Shown: piece after piece, positions 28,555-41,175 of the stretch | Numbering within the stretch: the stretch's first letter is position 1 | How the letters are laid out: each line of letters opens with the position of its first letter | From: Streptomyces sp. 11x1 | GTDB lineage: Bacteria > Actinomycetota > Actinomycetes > Streptomycetales > Streptomycetaceae | Assembly: GCF_032598905.1 (NCBI RefSeq) | Contig: NZ_CP122458.1 | Location: 7,031,001-7,095,000 of the forward strand | DNA: 64,000 nt | Reading direction: 5' to 3' | Made by a program: the position numbers and the translations under genes | The notes under the pieces: model-generated | What the model saw: only the letters and a program-made list of their open reading frames with translations | Told to the model about the DNA's origin: nothing | The model's database searches: none

Positions 28555-28668
28555 TGGCCGGGCGCGATCTGTGCGCCACGGCCGGGCGTGTGCCGCATGC
28601 CGTGGCCGGGCGCGGGCCGTGCGCCGTGGCGGGGTGCGCCCCGCATGCTGTGGGCGGGCGCGCGCTCG
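28555..28668. repeat. 48-base imperfect tandem repeat, 2.4 copies
   Basis: Units begin at 28555, 28603 and 28651 (last one partial), each starting TGGCCGGGCGCG or a close variant and ending GCATGCCG/GCATGCTG. It occupies the gap between the arginine deiminase gene and the stop of the sugar transporter. Confidence 0.7.
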
Positions 28669-28675
28669 ACCTCGC

Positions 28676-29929
28676 CTACTCCACGCCGCGAATCCGCCCC
28701 ACGAGCACCGCCCCCGCCAGTCCGATCACCGCCGCCACCAGGTACAGCGTCCGGTAGCCGCCGAGGTGTGTCACGATCGGCGCCGCCAGCACCGGAGCGG
28801 CCACCTGGGGCAGCGAGTTGGCCACGTTGATGACACCCAGGTCCTTGCCCCGGTCGAGGGCCTTCGGCAGGACGTCGGTCATCAGGGCGAAGTCGACCGA
28901 GGTGAACACCCCGAAGCCCAGGCCCAGCAGAGCCGAGGCGACGAGCGCACCGGGCCAGGTCGGCCAGAGGGCGATGAGCCCGGTCGCGGCCGCCATCAAC
29001 AGCCCCGACCAGTACACGAACGGCTTGCGCCGCCCCACCCGGTCCGACCACACCCCGGAGACCACCACCGTCGCCAGCAGCGTCGCGGCGTTCACCACCG
29101 TGAGGATCAGCACGCCCTCCTCCGGATCCGGGTACCCGACCCGGTCCCGCAGGTAGAACAGCAGGTAGAGCAGGCCGACGGCGTTGCTCAGATTGATCAG
29201 GAAGCGCGTCAGCCAGGCCCACGCGAAGTCCGGATGGCGCCGCGGGCTCAGCCAGAAGCCCGCCAGGAACCCCCGCCACGACCACTCCGGGCGGGCCCCC
29301 ACCGGCAGCGGGGGATCCCGGTGCGCCAGCACGTACGGCAACACGCCCACCAGCGTGAACACCGCACACGCCGCGTACCCCGCGCCGACGCCCCCGCCCA
29401 GTGTCGCCAGCCCGGTGCCGCCGACCACGCCCAGGATCTGCGCCGCCCCCAACCAGCCGCCCACGGAGCCCCGTTGGAGCCGCGGCACCTGATCCGGGAC
29501 CGCCGCGGTGACCGCCGCCCAGGACGCGTTCAGTGTGAGCTGCACCAGACACCAGCCGACCACCATGGCCCACAGCCCGCCCGCGCCCGCGAGCAGCAGC
29601 AGCGACACCGCCCCGCCGGCCGACCCCGCCACGATCCACGGCGTACGGCGGCCCCGGCGGGACGTCGTACGGTCCGACAGCGCCCCGAACAGCGGCGTGG
29701 CCAGCAGCGAGACGACCGCCCCGGCACCGGTCACCCACGCCAGCACCGACTCCTTCGACATGCTCGCGCCGGGTGCGAAGTCCTCCGCCTGGGAGGCCAG
29801 CAGAATCTGCAGCGGGCCGTACCAGCCCACCCAGATCGCCGCGTTGGCCAGCGCCAGGGCCGAGGTCCAGCCCCCGCCGACCCGCTCGACGGGCTCGGCG
29901 AGGGCCTCCGTCGGCCGTGTGGTCGTCAT
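28676..29929 (-). CDS. MFS transporter, GPH/SUC sugar-transporter type
   Basis: A 417-residue protein with 12 predicted membrane helices, beginning MTTTRPTEALAEPVERVGG. Loop motifs GALSDRTTSRRGRRTPWIVAG (after TM2) and GVWSDRVGRRKPFVYWSG (after TM8) are the MFS signatures; the RRGRRTPW form is typical of disaccharide transporters of the SUC/GPH groups. The start overlaps the beta-glucosidase stop (ATGA at 29926-29929), so translation is coupled. The likely role is proton-linked uptake of a beta-glucoside such as cellobiose or a plant glycoside that the adjacent enzyme then hydrolyses. Confidence 0.88.
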   Translation of the reverse strand: MTTTRPTEALAEPVERVGGGWTSALALANAAIWVGWYGPLQILLASQAEDFAPGASMSKESVLAWVTGAGAVVSLLATPLFGALSDRTTSRRGRRTPWIVAGSAGGAVSLLLLAGAGGLWAMVVGWCLVQLTLNASWAAVTAAVPDQVPRLQRGSVGGWLGAAQILGVVGGTGLATLGGGVGAGYAACAVFTLVGVLPYVLAHRDPPLPVGARPEWSWRGFLAGFWLSPRRHPDFAWAWLTRFLINLSNAVGLLYLLFYLRDRVGYPDPEEGVLILTVVNAATLLATVVVSGVWSDRVGRRKPFVYWSGLLMAAATGLIALWPTWPGALVASALLGLGFGVFTSVDFALMTDVLPKALDRGKDLGVINVANSLPQVAAPVLAAPIVTHLGGYRTLYLVAAVIGLAGAVLVGRIRGVE

Positions 29930-31260
29930 GCTCTGCTCTGCGCCCGCAGCAGGTCCCGGTACCAGGCGTACGACGCCTTCGGGGTCCGCTGCTGCGTCTC
30001 GAAGTCCACGTGGACCAGGCCGAACCGCCGCGCGTACCCCTCGGCCCACTCGAAGTTGTCGAGCAGGGACCACACGAAGTAGCCGCGGAGGTCGACGCCC
30101 GCCTCGGACGCCGCGTGCAGCGCGCGCACATGGCCGTCCAGGTAGGCGATGCGCTCCTGGTCGTCGATCCCCTCGTAGGAGCAGCCGTTCTCGGTGATGA
30201 CGACGGGCGGCAGCCGGTCGCCGTAGCGGTCGCGGAAGCCGGTGAGGAGTTCGGTGAGGCCCTCGGGGACGACCGGCCAGCCGAAGTCGGTGGTCGGGAC
30301 GTTCTCGATCTGCTTGACGGTGAAGGGCAGCTCGGCCGGGATGGAGATACCGCCGAACTCGATGTCCTCGCCCTCGGGGGCGCCCACCCGGGTCGGTGCG
30401 TAGTAGTTGACGCCGTACCAGTCGATCGGCTCGGAGATCGTCTTCAGGTCGGAGTCGATGTCCGTGCCCGGCATCAACTCGCCTATCCCCTCGGGGTATT
30501 CGCCCAGCAGGACCGGCTCCGCGAACAGGCGGTTGAGGAGCAGGTCGTAGAAGCCGGCGGCCTCGACGTCCGCCTGCTCCTGCGACGCGGCCCAGGTCGG
30601 CCCGTGCGAGTTGGCTATGCCGATGTCCGTGGCGCCGGCCGCGCGCAGCGCCCGTACGGCCAGGCCGTGGCCCAGCAGTTGGTGGTGGGCGGCGGGGAGC
30701 GCGTCGAACATCAGCTGCTTGCCGGGCGCGTGGGTGCCGAGGGCGTGGCCCAGCAGCGTGTGCTCGGCGGGCTCGTTGAGGGTGATCCACTTGCCCACGC
30801 GGTCGCCGAGCCGGGCGGCCACGACGGCGACGTACTCGGCGAACCGCTCGGCCGTGTCCCGGTTGAGCCAGCCGCCGGTCTCCGCCAGCGACGCCGGCAG
30901 GTCCCAGTGGAAGAGGGTCGGCACGGGGCGCACGCCGGCGCCCACCAGCTCGTCCACCAGCCGGTCGTAGAAGTCCAGCCCGTTCGGGGTGTTCACCCGG
31001 GGCCAGGAGATCGAGAAGCGGTACGCGCCGACACCCAGGTCGCGCAGGAGGGCCACGTCCTCCGGGTAGCGGTGGAAGTGGTCGCAGGCCACCGCCGCCG
31101 TCGAGCCGTCCTTGATCCGGCCCGGCTCGGCCGAGAAGGTGTCCCACACGGACGGCTCGCGCTCGCCCGCGGCCCCCTCGATCTGATGCGCGGAGGTCGA
31201 GACGCCCCACAGGAAGCCTGCCGGGAACTGGGGTATCGGGTTGGTCGCGTTCGTCGCCAT
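29926..31260 (-). CDS. GH1 beta-glucosidase
   Basis: A 444-residue glycoside hydrolase family 1 enzyme. The N-terminal signature FPAGFLWGVSTSAHQIEGA is complete; the acid/base glutamate is in TLNEPAEH, the nucleophile in VITENGCSYEG, and the aglycone-site Trp and Glu in SLLDNFEWAEGY. It retains anomeric configuration and hydrolyses beta-glucosides; no signal peptide, so it acts on imported sugar. ATG 31260 begins the family N terminus; an open frame extends 36 bases more. It forms a two-gene operon with the downstream transporter. No LacI regulator or typical CebR/BglR operator is seen nearby. Confidence 0.95.
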   Translation of the reverse strand: MATNATNPIPQFPAGFLWGVSTSAHQIEGAAGEREPSVWDTFSAEPGRIKDGSTAAVACDHFHRYPEDVALLRDLGVGAYRFSISWPRVNTPNGLDFYDRLVDELVGAGVRPVPTLFHWDLPASLAETGGWLNRDTAERFAEYVAVVAARLGDRVGKWITLNEPAEHTLLGHALGTHAPGKQLMFDALPAAHHQLLGHGLAVRALRAAGATDIGIANSHGPTWAASQEQADVEAAGFYDLLLNRLFAEPVLLGEYPEGIGELMPGTDIDSDLKTISEPIDWYGVNYYAPTRVGAPEGEDIEFGGISIPAELPFTVKQIENVPTTDFGWPVVPEGLTELLTGFRDRYGDRLPPVVITENGCSYEGIDDQERIAYLDGHVRALHAASEAGVDLRGYFVWSLLDNFEWAEGYARRFGLVHVDFETQQRTPKASYAWYRDLLRAQSRA

Positions 31261-31348
31261 GGGCGGATCATCCGTACCACGGGTAACGGAAGTCAACGCC
31301 CGAGGGTGAAGTGCCCGTTACGCACCCGGAGCACCGCCGTCGGCGCGC

Positions 31349-31615
31349 TCACGCACCCTCCTTGAGCACCCTTCTGATCAGCTCCCGCTGCTCCTCCGAC
31401 AGCGTGGGGTCCGCGCAGCGCACGACCCTGCCGTCCACCGTGATCTCGTACGAGAAACCGTCCGGCACCCCGAGCCCCGGCGAACCCCGGCCGGTGGTGA
31501 GGGCCCGTTCGGCCAGGGCGTGCCAGTCGGGGGCATCGGGCCGCCCGGCGGTGTCCACCACCGCGTGCCGCTCGATGCCCGCGAAACCGCCCGTGCGCCG
31601 CACTTCAATCCGCAT
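31349..31615 (-). CDS. Emfourin-like protealysin inhibitor
   Basis: An 88-residue protein starting MRIEVRRTGGFAGIERHAVV. The RRTGGFAG start, the short beta-rich body and the terminal SEEQRELIRRVLKEG helix match emfourin, the small cytoplasmic inhibitor of protealysin-like M4 proteases. It lies 58 bases downstream of just such a protease on the same strand, the known arrangement of the pair. It probably keeps the intracellular protease inactive. No signal peptide. Confidence 0.85.
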   Translation of the reverse strand: MRIEVRRTGGFAGIERHAVVDTAGRPDAPDWHALAERALTTGRGSPGLGVPDGFSYEITVDGRVVRCADPTLSEEQRELIRRVLKEGA

Positions 31616-31673
31616 GGGTCCTGTCTAGTACGGATCGGGGCCGCGGCGCAGCACCGCCGCCGCCCGCCGCGCC

Positions 31674-32744
31674 CTACAGGGTCCGCACACCCACCTGCTC
31701 CCAGGCCTTCAACACCGCCGTCAGTTCGTCGCCCTGTCCGTAGCGGTCCTTCGCCGCCCTGACCGTGAGCGTGGCGAAGTCGACGAAGAGGGCCTGCTTG
31801 TCCAGTTGGCCGCCGGTGAGGACGTCGTACCAGATCTGTCCGGCCCGCTCCCAGGCGTGGCCGCCGAGCGCGGTGGCCACGAGGTAGAACGCGTGGTTGG
31901 GGATACCGGAGTTGATGTGCACACCGCCGTTGTCGCGGCCCGTGCGGACGAAGTCGTCCATGGTCGCCGGCTGCGGGTCCTTGCCGAGGACGTCGTCGTC
32001 GTACGCCGTGCCCGGGGCCTTCATCGAGCGGAGCGCGACCCCGGTGACGCGGGGCGCCAGCAGGCCGGCGCCGATCAGCCAGTCCGCCTCGGCGGCGGTC
32101 TGGCCGAGCGTGTACTGCTTGATGAGGGCGCCGAAGACGTCCGACATCGACTCGTTGAGCGCGCCCGGCTGGCCGAAGTACGTGAGGTTCGCCGTGTACT
32201 GGGTGACGCCGTGGCTGAGTTCGTGGCCGATGACGTCGATCGGGATGGTGAAGTCGAGGAAGATCTCCCCGTCCCCGTCGCCGAACACCATCTGTTCGCC
32301 GTTCCAGAAGGCGTTGTTGTAGTCGCGCTCGTAGTGCACGGTCGCGTCCAGCGGCAGCCCGCCTCCGTCGATGGAGTCGCGGGCGAAGGACTTCCAGAAC
32401 AGTTCGTACGTGGCCCCCAGGCCCGCGTACGCGCGGTTGACCGTGGCGTCCTTGCCGGGTGTGTCGCCCTCGCCGCGCACCTTCCTGCCGGGCAGGTCCG
32501 TGCCGTGGCGGGCGTCGTGGATCGTGCGGTGCGGGGTGCCCGCCTCGGCGCCGAGGGGCGCGGTGACGGACGGGGCGCCGACGACCGTGGTCAGGCGGCG
32601 GTGGGTGCGTTCGAGGGCGTCGCGCTCCAGGGTCTTGCGCGCGGCGCCGGCGAGCACCGGGTCCTCGGCCTGGGAGAGCTTGTCGAGGACGTGGGGTGGG
32701 ACGACTGTGCAGAAGACGGGCTCGTGGCCCCCGTTGGTGGTCAT
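31674..32744 (-). CDS. M4 family metalloprotease, protealysin-like
   Basis: A 356-residue thermolysin-family protease. HELSH at 174-178 binds zinc, the third ligand is Glu198 in ALNESMSDVFG, and the transition-state histidine is His276 in NGGVHINSG. The propeptide is short and contains PPHVL near residue 16, as in protealysin, and there is no signal peptide, so export by Sec is not expected. ATG 32744 is the conserved start; the open frame extends upstream without a ribosome-binding site. The inhibitor gene follows on the same transcript. Confidence 0.93.
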   Translation of the reverse strand: MTTNGGHEPVFCTVVPPHVLDKLSQAEDPVLAGAARKTLERDALERTHRRLTTVVGAPSVTAPLGAEAGTPHRTIHDARHGTDLPGRKVRGEGDTPGKDATVNRAYAGLGATYELFWKSFARDSIDGGGLPLDATVHYERDYNNAFWNGEQMVFGDGDGEIFLDFTIPIDVIGHELSHGVTQYTANLTYFGQPGALNESMSDVFGALIKQYTLGQTAAEADWLIGAGLLAPRVTGVALRSMKAPGTAYDDDVLGKDPQPATMDDFVRTGRDNGGVHINSGIPNHAFYLVATALGGHAWERAGQIWYDVLTGGQLDKQALFVDFATLTVRAAKDRYGQGDELTAVLKAWEQVGVRTL

Positions 32745-32873
32745 GTCCCGCACGATTGCACTCCGTTCGGGGACTGTCACTGGGGGCAACCATGATTGGT
32801 GAAATGTGGCTGTATGGGTTGCGTATCGTCCGCGTCGTGTTACTGAGGGTTGGGGGCGGGCTTTCTGTGGGTG

Positions 32874-32914
32874 GGGGCTTCTCGCGCAGTTCCCCGCGCC
32901 CCTGATGGGGCGCG
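32874..32914. repeat. Half copy of the intergenic repeat
   Basis: The left-type core CGCGCAGTTCCCCGCGCCCCT occurs once at 32883-32903 after GGGGGCTTCT. The right arm is reduced to GGGGCGCG at 32907-32914, giving a short hairpin only. Confidence 0.75.
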
Positions 32915-32952
32915 CTGTCGTGCTCGGTGTGGCATTGCGCACCTTTTGTCCG

Positions 32953-32982
32953 TTGATCTGCCTCGGTCCCGCATACTGATAC
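32953..32982 (+). promoter_or_regulatory. Putative leuA promoter
   Basis: TTGATC at 32953-32958 and TGATAC at 32977-32982 with 18 bases between, about 45 bases before the leader peptide start. Only weak similarity to the consensus. Confidence 0.35.
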
Positions 32983-33025
32983 GGCCCCCCGCACCGCGCT
33001 GGACTCGGCTAGGCTGCTCCGCATC

Positions 33026-33073
33026 ATGCGTTTCGGGCTGCTTCTCCTTAGCTGCCGCGGCGAGGGCCTGTAG
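33026..33073 (+). promoter_or_regulatory. leuA leader peptide (attenuation uORF)
   Basis: ATG 33026 to TAG 33071-33073 encodes the 15-residue peptide MRFGLLLLSCRGEGL, with five leucines, four of them consecutive. It ends 81 bases before the leuA ATG. Leucine-rich leader peptides with downstream RNA structure upstream of leuA are described in actinobacteria; ribosome stalling at Leu codons under leucine starvation would favour leuA expression. The downstream segment 33074-33130 is GC-rich with complementary stretches, but I did not resolve the alternative structures. Confidence 0.75.
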
Positions 33074-34876
<1,803 letters not shown>

Positions 34877-34898
34877 CCAGCCTGACCGGCGGTTTGAA

Positions 34899-34931
34899 GG
34901 TCCCGTTCACCGGATTCCGGCGAACGGGACC
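34899..34931 (+). terminator. leuA terminator hairpin
   Basis: GGTCCCGTTC at 34899-34908 pairs with GAACGGGACC at 34922-34931; an inner CCGG-ATT-CCGG stem continues it. It starts 22 bases after the leuA stop. Confidence 0.85.
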
Positions 34932-34985
34932 CGTCGTTAACCGGCCAAACCGTGTGCAGGTCGCGGGAAGGCCTCGTCCGGAGTA

Positions 34986-35039
34986 CTGACTGCGCCTCAC
35001 CGATGTGGCTAACATCACGCAAGCGCGGCAATGTTGCCG
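34986..35039 (+). promoter_or_regulatory. Putative promoter and palindrome before the TerB-like gene
   Basis: CTGACT at 34986-34991 and TAACAT at 35010-35015 (18-base spacer) form a plausible promoter. The perfect palindrome CGGCAATGTTGCCG follows at 35026-35039, about where early transcript or an operator would lie. Confidence 0.45.
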
Positions 35040-35095
35040 AGGGGGCACTTCCCGCGCCCAAGGGGCCGTGTGTGGGGGAGTTACGGAGGTGCGAC

Positions 35096-35827
35096 GTGCT
35101 GCCAGGACGGGACCCGATCGGCCGTGCCGCCGCGCTCGCCCGCGACGGGCGGACCAGCCGTGCCACCGGGTTCTCGCGTGTGCTGGGGATCCGGATCGCG
35201 TGGACGGGCGTCGGTGACGGCGAGTTCTTCTGCCCCGGCTGCGGAGGCGACCGCAACTACCAGCGCCTCACCGGCCGCCGCCGCTTCACCCTCCTCGGCG
35301 TCCCCGTGCTGCCCCGCGGCGAGACCGGGCCCGTCGTCGAATGCGCGGCCTGCCGCCACCACTACACCCTCGACGTCCTCGACCACCCCACCACCACCCG
35401 CTTCTCCGCGATGCTCCGCGACGCCGTCCACACGGTCGCCCTCGCCGTGCTCGCGGCCGGCGGCACCTGCTCGCGCACCTCGCTGACCGTCGCCGCCGGC
35501 GCCGTCCGCTCCGCGGGGTTCGACGACTGCACGGAGGACCAGCTCGGCGCCCTGGTCGAGGCCCTGGCCGCCGACACCGGCCGAATCCACGGCGAACCCT
35601 GCGGCCCCGGTCTGGCCATAGAGCTCCACGAGGCCCTGGACCCGCTGGCACCCCACCTCGCCCCGACCGGGCGCGAGGCGATCCTGCTCCAGGGCGCGCG
35701 GATCGCCCTGGCGGACGGGCCGTACACCCCGGCGGAACGGGACGCGCTGGCCACGGTGGGAGCGGCGCTCACGATCTGCGCCGACGACGTGACCCGCCTC
35801 CTCGCGGCGGCCCGGACGCCGTCCTGA
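35096..35827 (+). CDS. TerB-like protein with N-terminal zinc ribbon
   Basis: A 243-residue protein. The N-terminal part has a zinc-ribbon-like pair CPGCGGDRNY and CAACRHHYTLDVLD, and the C-terminal helical part (LLQGARIALADGPYTPAERDALATVGAAL) has the TerB/DjlA-like pattern. TerB proteins are linked to tellurite and other stress responses, but the single gene without other ter genes makes a specific role uncertain. GTG 35096 has ACGGAGGT at 35083-35090 and is well spaced; upstream in-frame codons are less likely. It converges with the lyase gene at a shared hairpin. Confidence 0.75.
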   Translation: MLPGRDPIGRAAALARDGRTSRATGFSRVLGIRIAWTGVGDGEFFCPGCGGDRNYQRLTGRRRFTLLGVPVLPRGETGPVVECAACRHHYTLDVLDHPTTTRFSAMLRDAVHTVALAVLAAGGTCSRTSLTVAAGAVRSAGFDDCTEDQLGALVEALAADTGRIHGEPCGPGLAIELHEALDPLAPHLAPTGREAILLQGARIALADGPYTPAERDALATVGAALTICADDVTRLLAAARTPS

Positions 35828-35911
35828 CCGGACCCGGCCCCCGACTCAGCGGGACCCCGTTCCAGAAGGACACCCCCTATGCCAGTCGGCGAGGGTACCC
35901 CCGGGAGCGAT

Positions 35912-35941
35912 CTGAGGACCCCCGGCTCCTGGGGCCCTCAG
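35912..35941. terminator. Imperfect bidirectional terminator
   Basis: CTGAGG-A-CCCC pairs with GGGG-C-CCTCAG across an 8-base loop. Its right arm overlaps the stop codon of the minus-strand lyase gene. Confidence 0.6.
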
Positions 35942-36873
35942 AGCAGGCCCGCCGCCGCCAGGTACTTGCCGACCTGCTCGGTCTCCGCCTCGGAGAGGGG
36001 GATCTGGGGTTCCGCCGTGGCCGGGCAGGCGATGACGCCGCGCAGGTGCAGGGCGGCCTTGAAGGCGCCGAGGGCGGAGGACGAGCCGCCCATGCGGGCC
36101 GGGTCGCCGACGCCGACCATGCCGAAGAGGGCGCACAGGCGCTCCTGCTCGGCGCGCGCCCGGTCCAGGTCGCCGGCCCGGAAGAGGCGGTGGAGGCGGA
36201 CGTACCCTGCGGGATCGACGTTCGCCAGCCCCGGCACCGCGCCGTCGGCGCCCAGGGCCAGCGCGGAGTCCACGAGGAGTTCGGAACCGGTGAGGACGCT
36301 GAAGCCGGTGACGGCGGGATCGGTGCGCGCACCCGTGACGACCCTGCGGAATGCGGCCAGGTCGCCGCTGGAGTCCTTCAGGCCGGCGAGGACCCCGTCC
36401 GCCGCCAGCTCCAGGACCACCTCGGCGGGCAGCGTGCAGTGGACGGCGACCGGGATGTCGTAGGCGAAGACGGGGACGGGGGAGCCGGCGGCGAGCAGCC
36501 GGTAGTGGCGGGAGATCTCCGCGGGGTGGGTGCGCGCGTAGAAGGGGGCGGTCGCCACGACGGCCTCCGCTCCGGCGGCGGTCACGGCGCGGACGTGGTC
36601 CAGGACGCGCGACGTGGTCATGTCGATCGCCCCGGCGAGGACCGGGAGTTGGCCGCCGACGTGAGCGACCACGGTCTTAACGACCCGCTGCCGCTGCGCG
36701 TCCGTCAGGAAGGCCGCCTCCGACGACGAACCCAGCACGAACAGCGCGTCCACCCCGCCCGCCACGAGATGGTCGACCAGCCGGACCAGTGAGGGGACGT
36801 CCACCTCGCGGTCCGGTGTCAGAGGCGTGCAGACGGGCGGGATGACACCGGTCAGCGGGGCGGGGAAGGTCAT
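35938..36873 (-). CDS. Dihydrodipicolinate synthase/N-acetylneuraminate lyase family aldolase
   Basis: A 311-residue class I aldolase. GVIPPVCTPLTPDREVD is the family N terminus; VLGSSSEAAFLT gives the carboxylate-binding loop, YDIPVAV carries the catalytic tyrosine region and LAGLKDSSGDL the Schiff-base lysine. The gene is the last of the ABC importer operon (ATGA overlap with the DppF-like gene), which argues for catabolism of an imported acid or sugar rather than lysine synthesis. Substrate unknown. Confidence 0.88.
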   Translation of the reverse strand: MTFPAPLTGVIPPVCTPLTPDREVDVPSLVRLVDHLVAGGVDALFVLGSSSEAAFLTDAQRQRVVKTVVAHVGGQLPVLAGAIDMTTSRVLDHVRAVTAAGAEAVVATAPFYARTHPAEISRHYRLLAAGSPVPVFAYDIPVAVHCTLPAEVVLELAADGVLAGLKDSSGDLAAFRRVVTGARTDPAVTGFSVLTGSELLVDSALALGADGAVPGLANVDPAGYVRLHRLFRAGDLDRARAEQERLCALFGMVGVGDPARMGGSSSALGAFKAALHLRGVIACPATAEPQIPLSEAETEQVGKYLAAAGLL

Positions 36874-37942
36874 GGCGGCTCCCTGGTGCTGGACTTCGCT
36901 GGACGTCGCTGGGCATCGCGGACGGAGTCCGGCGCGGGCGCGGCCACCGCCTGGGCGACCAGGTCCCGCGTCGAGTCCGTCTCCTGCACAGGATGGTGGC
37001 AGCGAAAGCGGTGTCCGGGGGCCGACGCGGCCGCGAAGTCCGGCATGATCTCCGCGCAGACGCCGTCCGCCTTCCAGCAGCGGGTACGGAACGGGCAGCC
37101 GCTCGGCGGCCGGGTCGCCGACGGGACCGGGCCCACCAGGGGGATCGGGTCGATCGGGTTCAGCAGGCCCGGCGTCGCCGAGAACAGCGCGCGGGTGTAC
37201 GGGTGCCGGGCGCGGCCGGTGACCAGGGCCGCCGGGGTCTCCTCCACGATCCGGCCCAGATACATGGTGACCACCCGGTCGCTCATCCGCCGAACCGTCT
37301 GGATGTCGTGCGAGACGAAGACCAGCGCCAGACCGAGGCGTTCCCCGAGGTCCAGGAGCAGGTTGAGGATCTGGGCGCGGACCGAGACGTCCAGCGCGCT
37401 CGTCGGCTCGTCCGCGACCACCAGCTCCGGTTCCAGCGCCAATGCCCGTGCGATCGCCACGCGTTGCCGCTGACCGCCGGAGAGCTGTCCGGGCAGAGCG
37501 TCCGCGAGCGCCGGGGGCAGACCGACCAGGGACAACAACTCCCGCACCCGGTCCTCCCGTTCGGCCGGGGTGCCGCGCCGGTGCACGTCCAGCGGGTCCC
37601 GGAGGATGCGGCGGACCGGCAGCCGGCGGTTCAGGGCCGTCGACGGGTCCTGGAAGATCATGCCCGTGCCGCCGCCGACGGTCGCCCGGCGCTCGCCCGG
37701 CGACATCGACCACAGGTCCCGGCCCCGGAACGCCACCGTCCCGGACGTCGGCCGGTCCACCCCCACCAGCAGCTTCGCCAGCGTCGACTTGCCGCACCCC
37801 GACTCGCCCACCACGCCCACCGTCTCACCGGGCGCGATCACCAGGTCGGCGCCGGTCAGGGCGTACACCCGGTCCCGGGTGAACAACCCGCCACCGCGCG
37901 CCCGGTGGACGACATGGGCGCCGGAGACCTCCACGAGCGCGT

Positions 37943-37946
<4 letters not shown>
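36870..37946 (-). CDS. Oligopeptide-type ABC transporter ATP-binding protein (DppF/OppF-like)
   Basis: A 358-residue ATPase: Walker A GESGCGKSTLAK, Q-loop FQDPSTALN, signature LSGGQRQRVAIARAL, Walker B LVVADEPTSALD, H-loop FVSHDIQT, and the C-terminal oligopeptide-ABC extension with CPFRTRCWKADGVC and a cysteine-containing FRCHHP. It energises the importer together with the fused DppD half. It overlaps the fusion gene upstream and the lyase gene downstream by four bases each. Confidence 0.93.
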
Positions 37947-40144
<2,198 letters not shown>

Positions 40145-40214
40145 CAGGGCATCAGCTCCCGCCCGAGCGCCCGTACACGGGCTGCGGCCCACGGTCCACG
40201 TCCCTCGGAGGGCG

Positions 40215-41174
40215 TCAACTCGCCTCCCTGATACGAGGGTTCACCAGCAGGTAGAGGACGTCGATCACGAGGTTCACGACCACGAAGCCGACCGCCGTGG
40301 TCAGGACGACCCCCTGGACGACCGCCGGATCGCCGTTCTTCACGGCGTCGATCATCAGCTTGCCCATGCCGGGCAGCGAGAAGATCGTCTCGATGACGAC
40401 CGCGCCGCCGAGCAGATAGCCCACGCGCAGCCCCAGCACGGTCAGCGGGTTGATCAGCGCGTTCCGCAGCACGTTCCGGCCCACCACCACCCGGGGCGGC
40501 AGCCCGCTGCCGATCGCCGTCCGCACATAGTCCTTGTCCAGCTCCTCGACGACCGCCGTCCGCACGATCCGGGTCAGCTGCGCCGCCACCGGCAGCGACA
40601 GCGCGAGCGCCGGCAGGGTCATCGTCCGCAGCCACCCAGTGAAGGAGTCCGCCGGGTTGACGTACCCGCCCGTCGGGAACCAGCCCAGGTCCACCGCCAG
40701 GTACTGGATCATCAGCAGCGCCAGCCAGAACCCGGGCGCGGCCACCCCGGTCAGCGACACCACCCGGATGAACTGGTCCGGCACCCGGTCCCGGTGGATC
40801 GCCGCCGTCACCCCGCCGAGCAGCGCCAGCACGACCGCGATCCCCAGCCCGAGGAAGGTCAGCTGGAGCGTGAGCGGCAGCGCGGTCGTCACCTGGTCGA
40901 CCACGGGTGCCCGGGTGAGCGCGCTGATCCCCAGGTCCCCGTGCAGCAGATCGCCGACGAAGCCGGCGTAGCGGACCGGCAGCGGATCCAGCAGCCCGTT
41001 CTCCTCCCGGAACTCGTGCAGCTGCTCCGGTGTGGGATTGGCGCCCTGGAAGAACGCGGACGCCGGGTCGACGTCCGAGAACCGCATGACGACGAAGACG
41101 AACAGGATGATCCCGAGCAGCAGCGGAACGAGCAGGGCGATCCGCCGCAGCAGGATGCGCAGGACGGCGACCAC
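40215..41174 (-). CDS. Oligopeptide-type ABC transporter permease (DppB-like)
   Basis: A 319-residue permease with an N-terminal helix (LRILLRRIALLVPLLLGIILFVFVV), a periplasmic-loop-like region with NPTPEQLHEFREENGL, and five further helices; the EAA loop is RTAIGSGLPPRVVVGRNVLRNALIN, and the end is IDVLYLLVNPRIREAS. These are the hallmarks of DppB/GsiC permeases. It starts two bases before the substrate-binding protein's stop region ends its reading, effectively abutting it, and is followed after 70 bases by the fusion gene. Confidence 0.93.
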   Translation of the reverse strand: MVAVLRILLRRIALLVPLLLGIILFVFVVMRFSDVDPASAFFQGANPTPEQLHEFREENGLLDPLPVRYAGFVGDLLHGDLGISALTRAPVVDQVTTALPLTLQLTFLGLGIAVVLALLGGVTAAIHRDRVPDQFIRVVSLTGVAAPGFWLALLMIQYLAVDLGWFPTGGYVNPADSFTGWLRTMTLPALALSLPVAAQLTRIVRTAVVEELDKDYVRTAIGSGLPPRVVVGRNVLRNALINPLTVLGLRVGYLLGGAVVIETIFSLPGMGKLMIDAVKNGDPAVVQGVVLTTAVGFVVVNLVIDVLYLLVNPRIREAS

Positions 41175-41175
41175 G

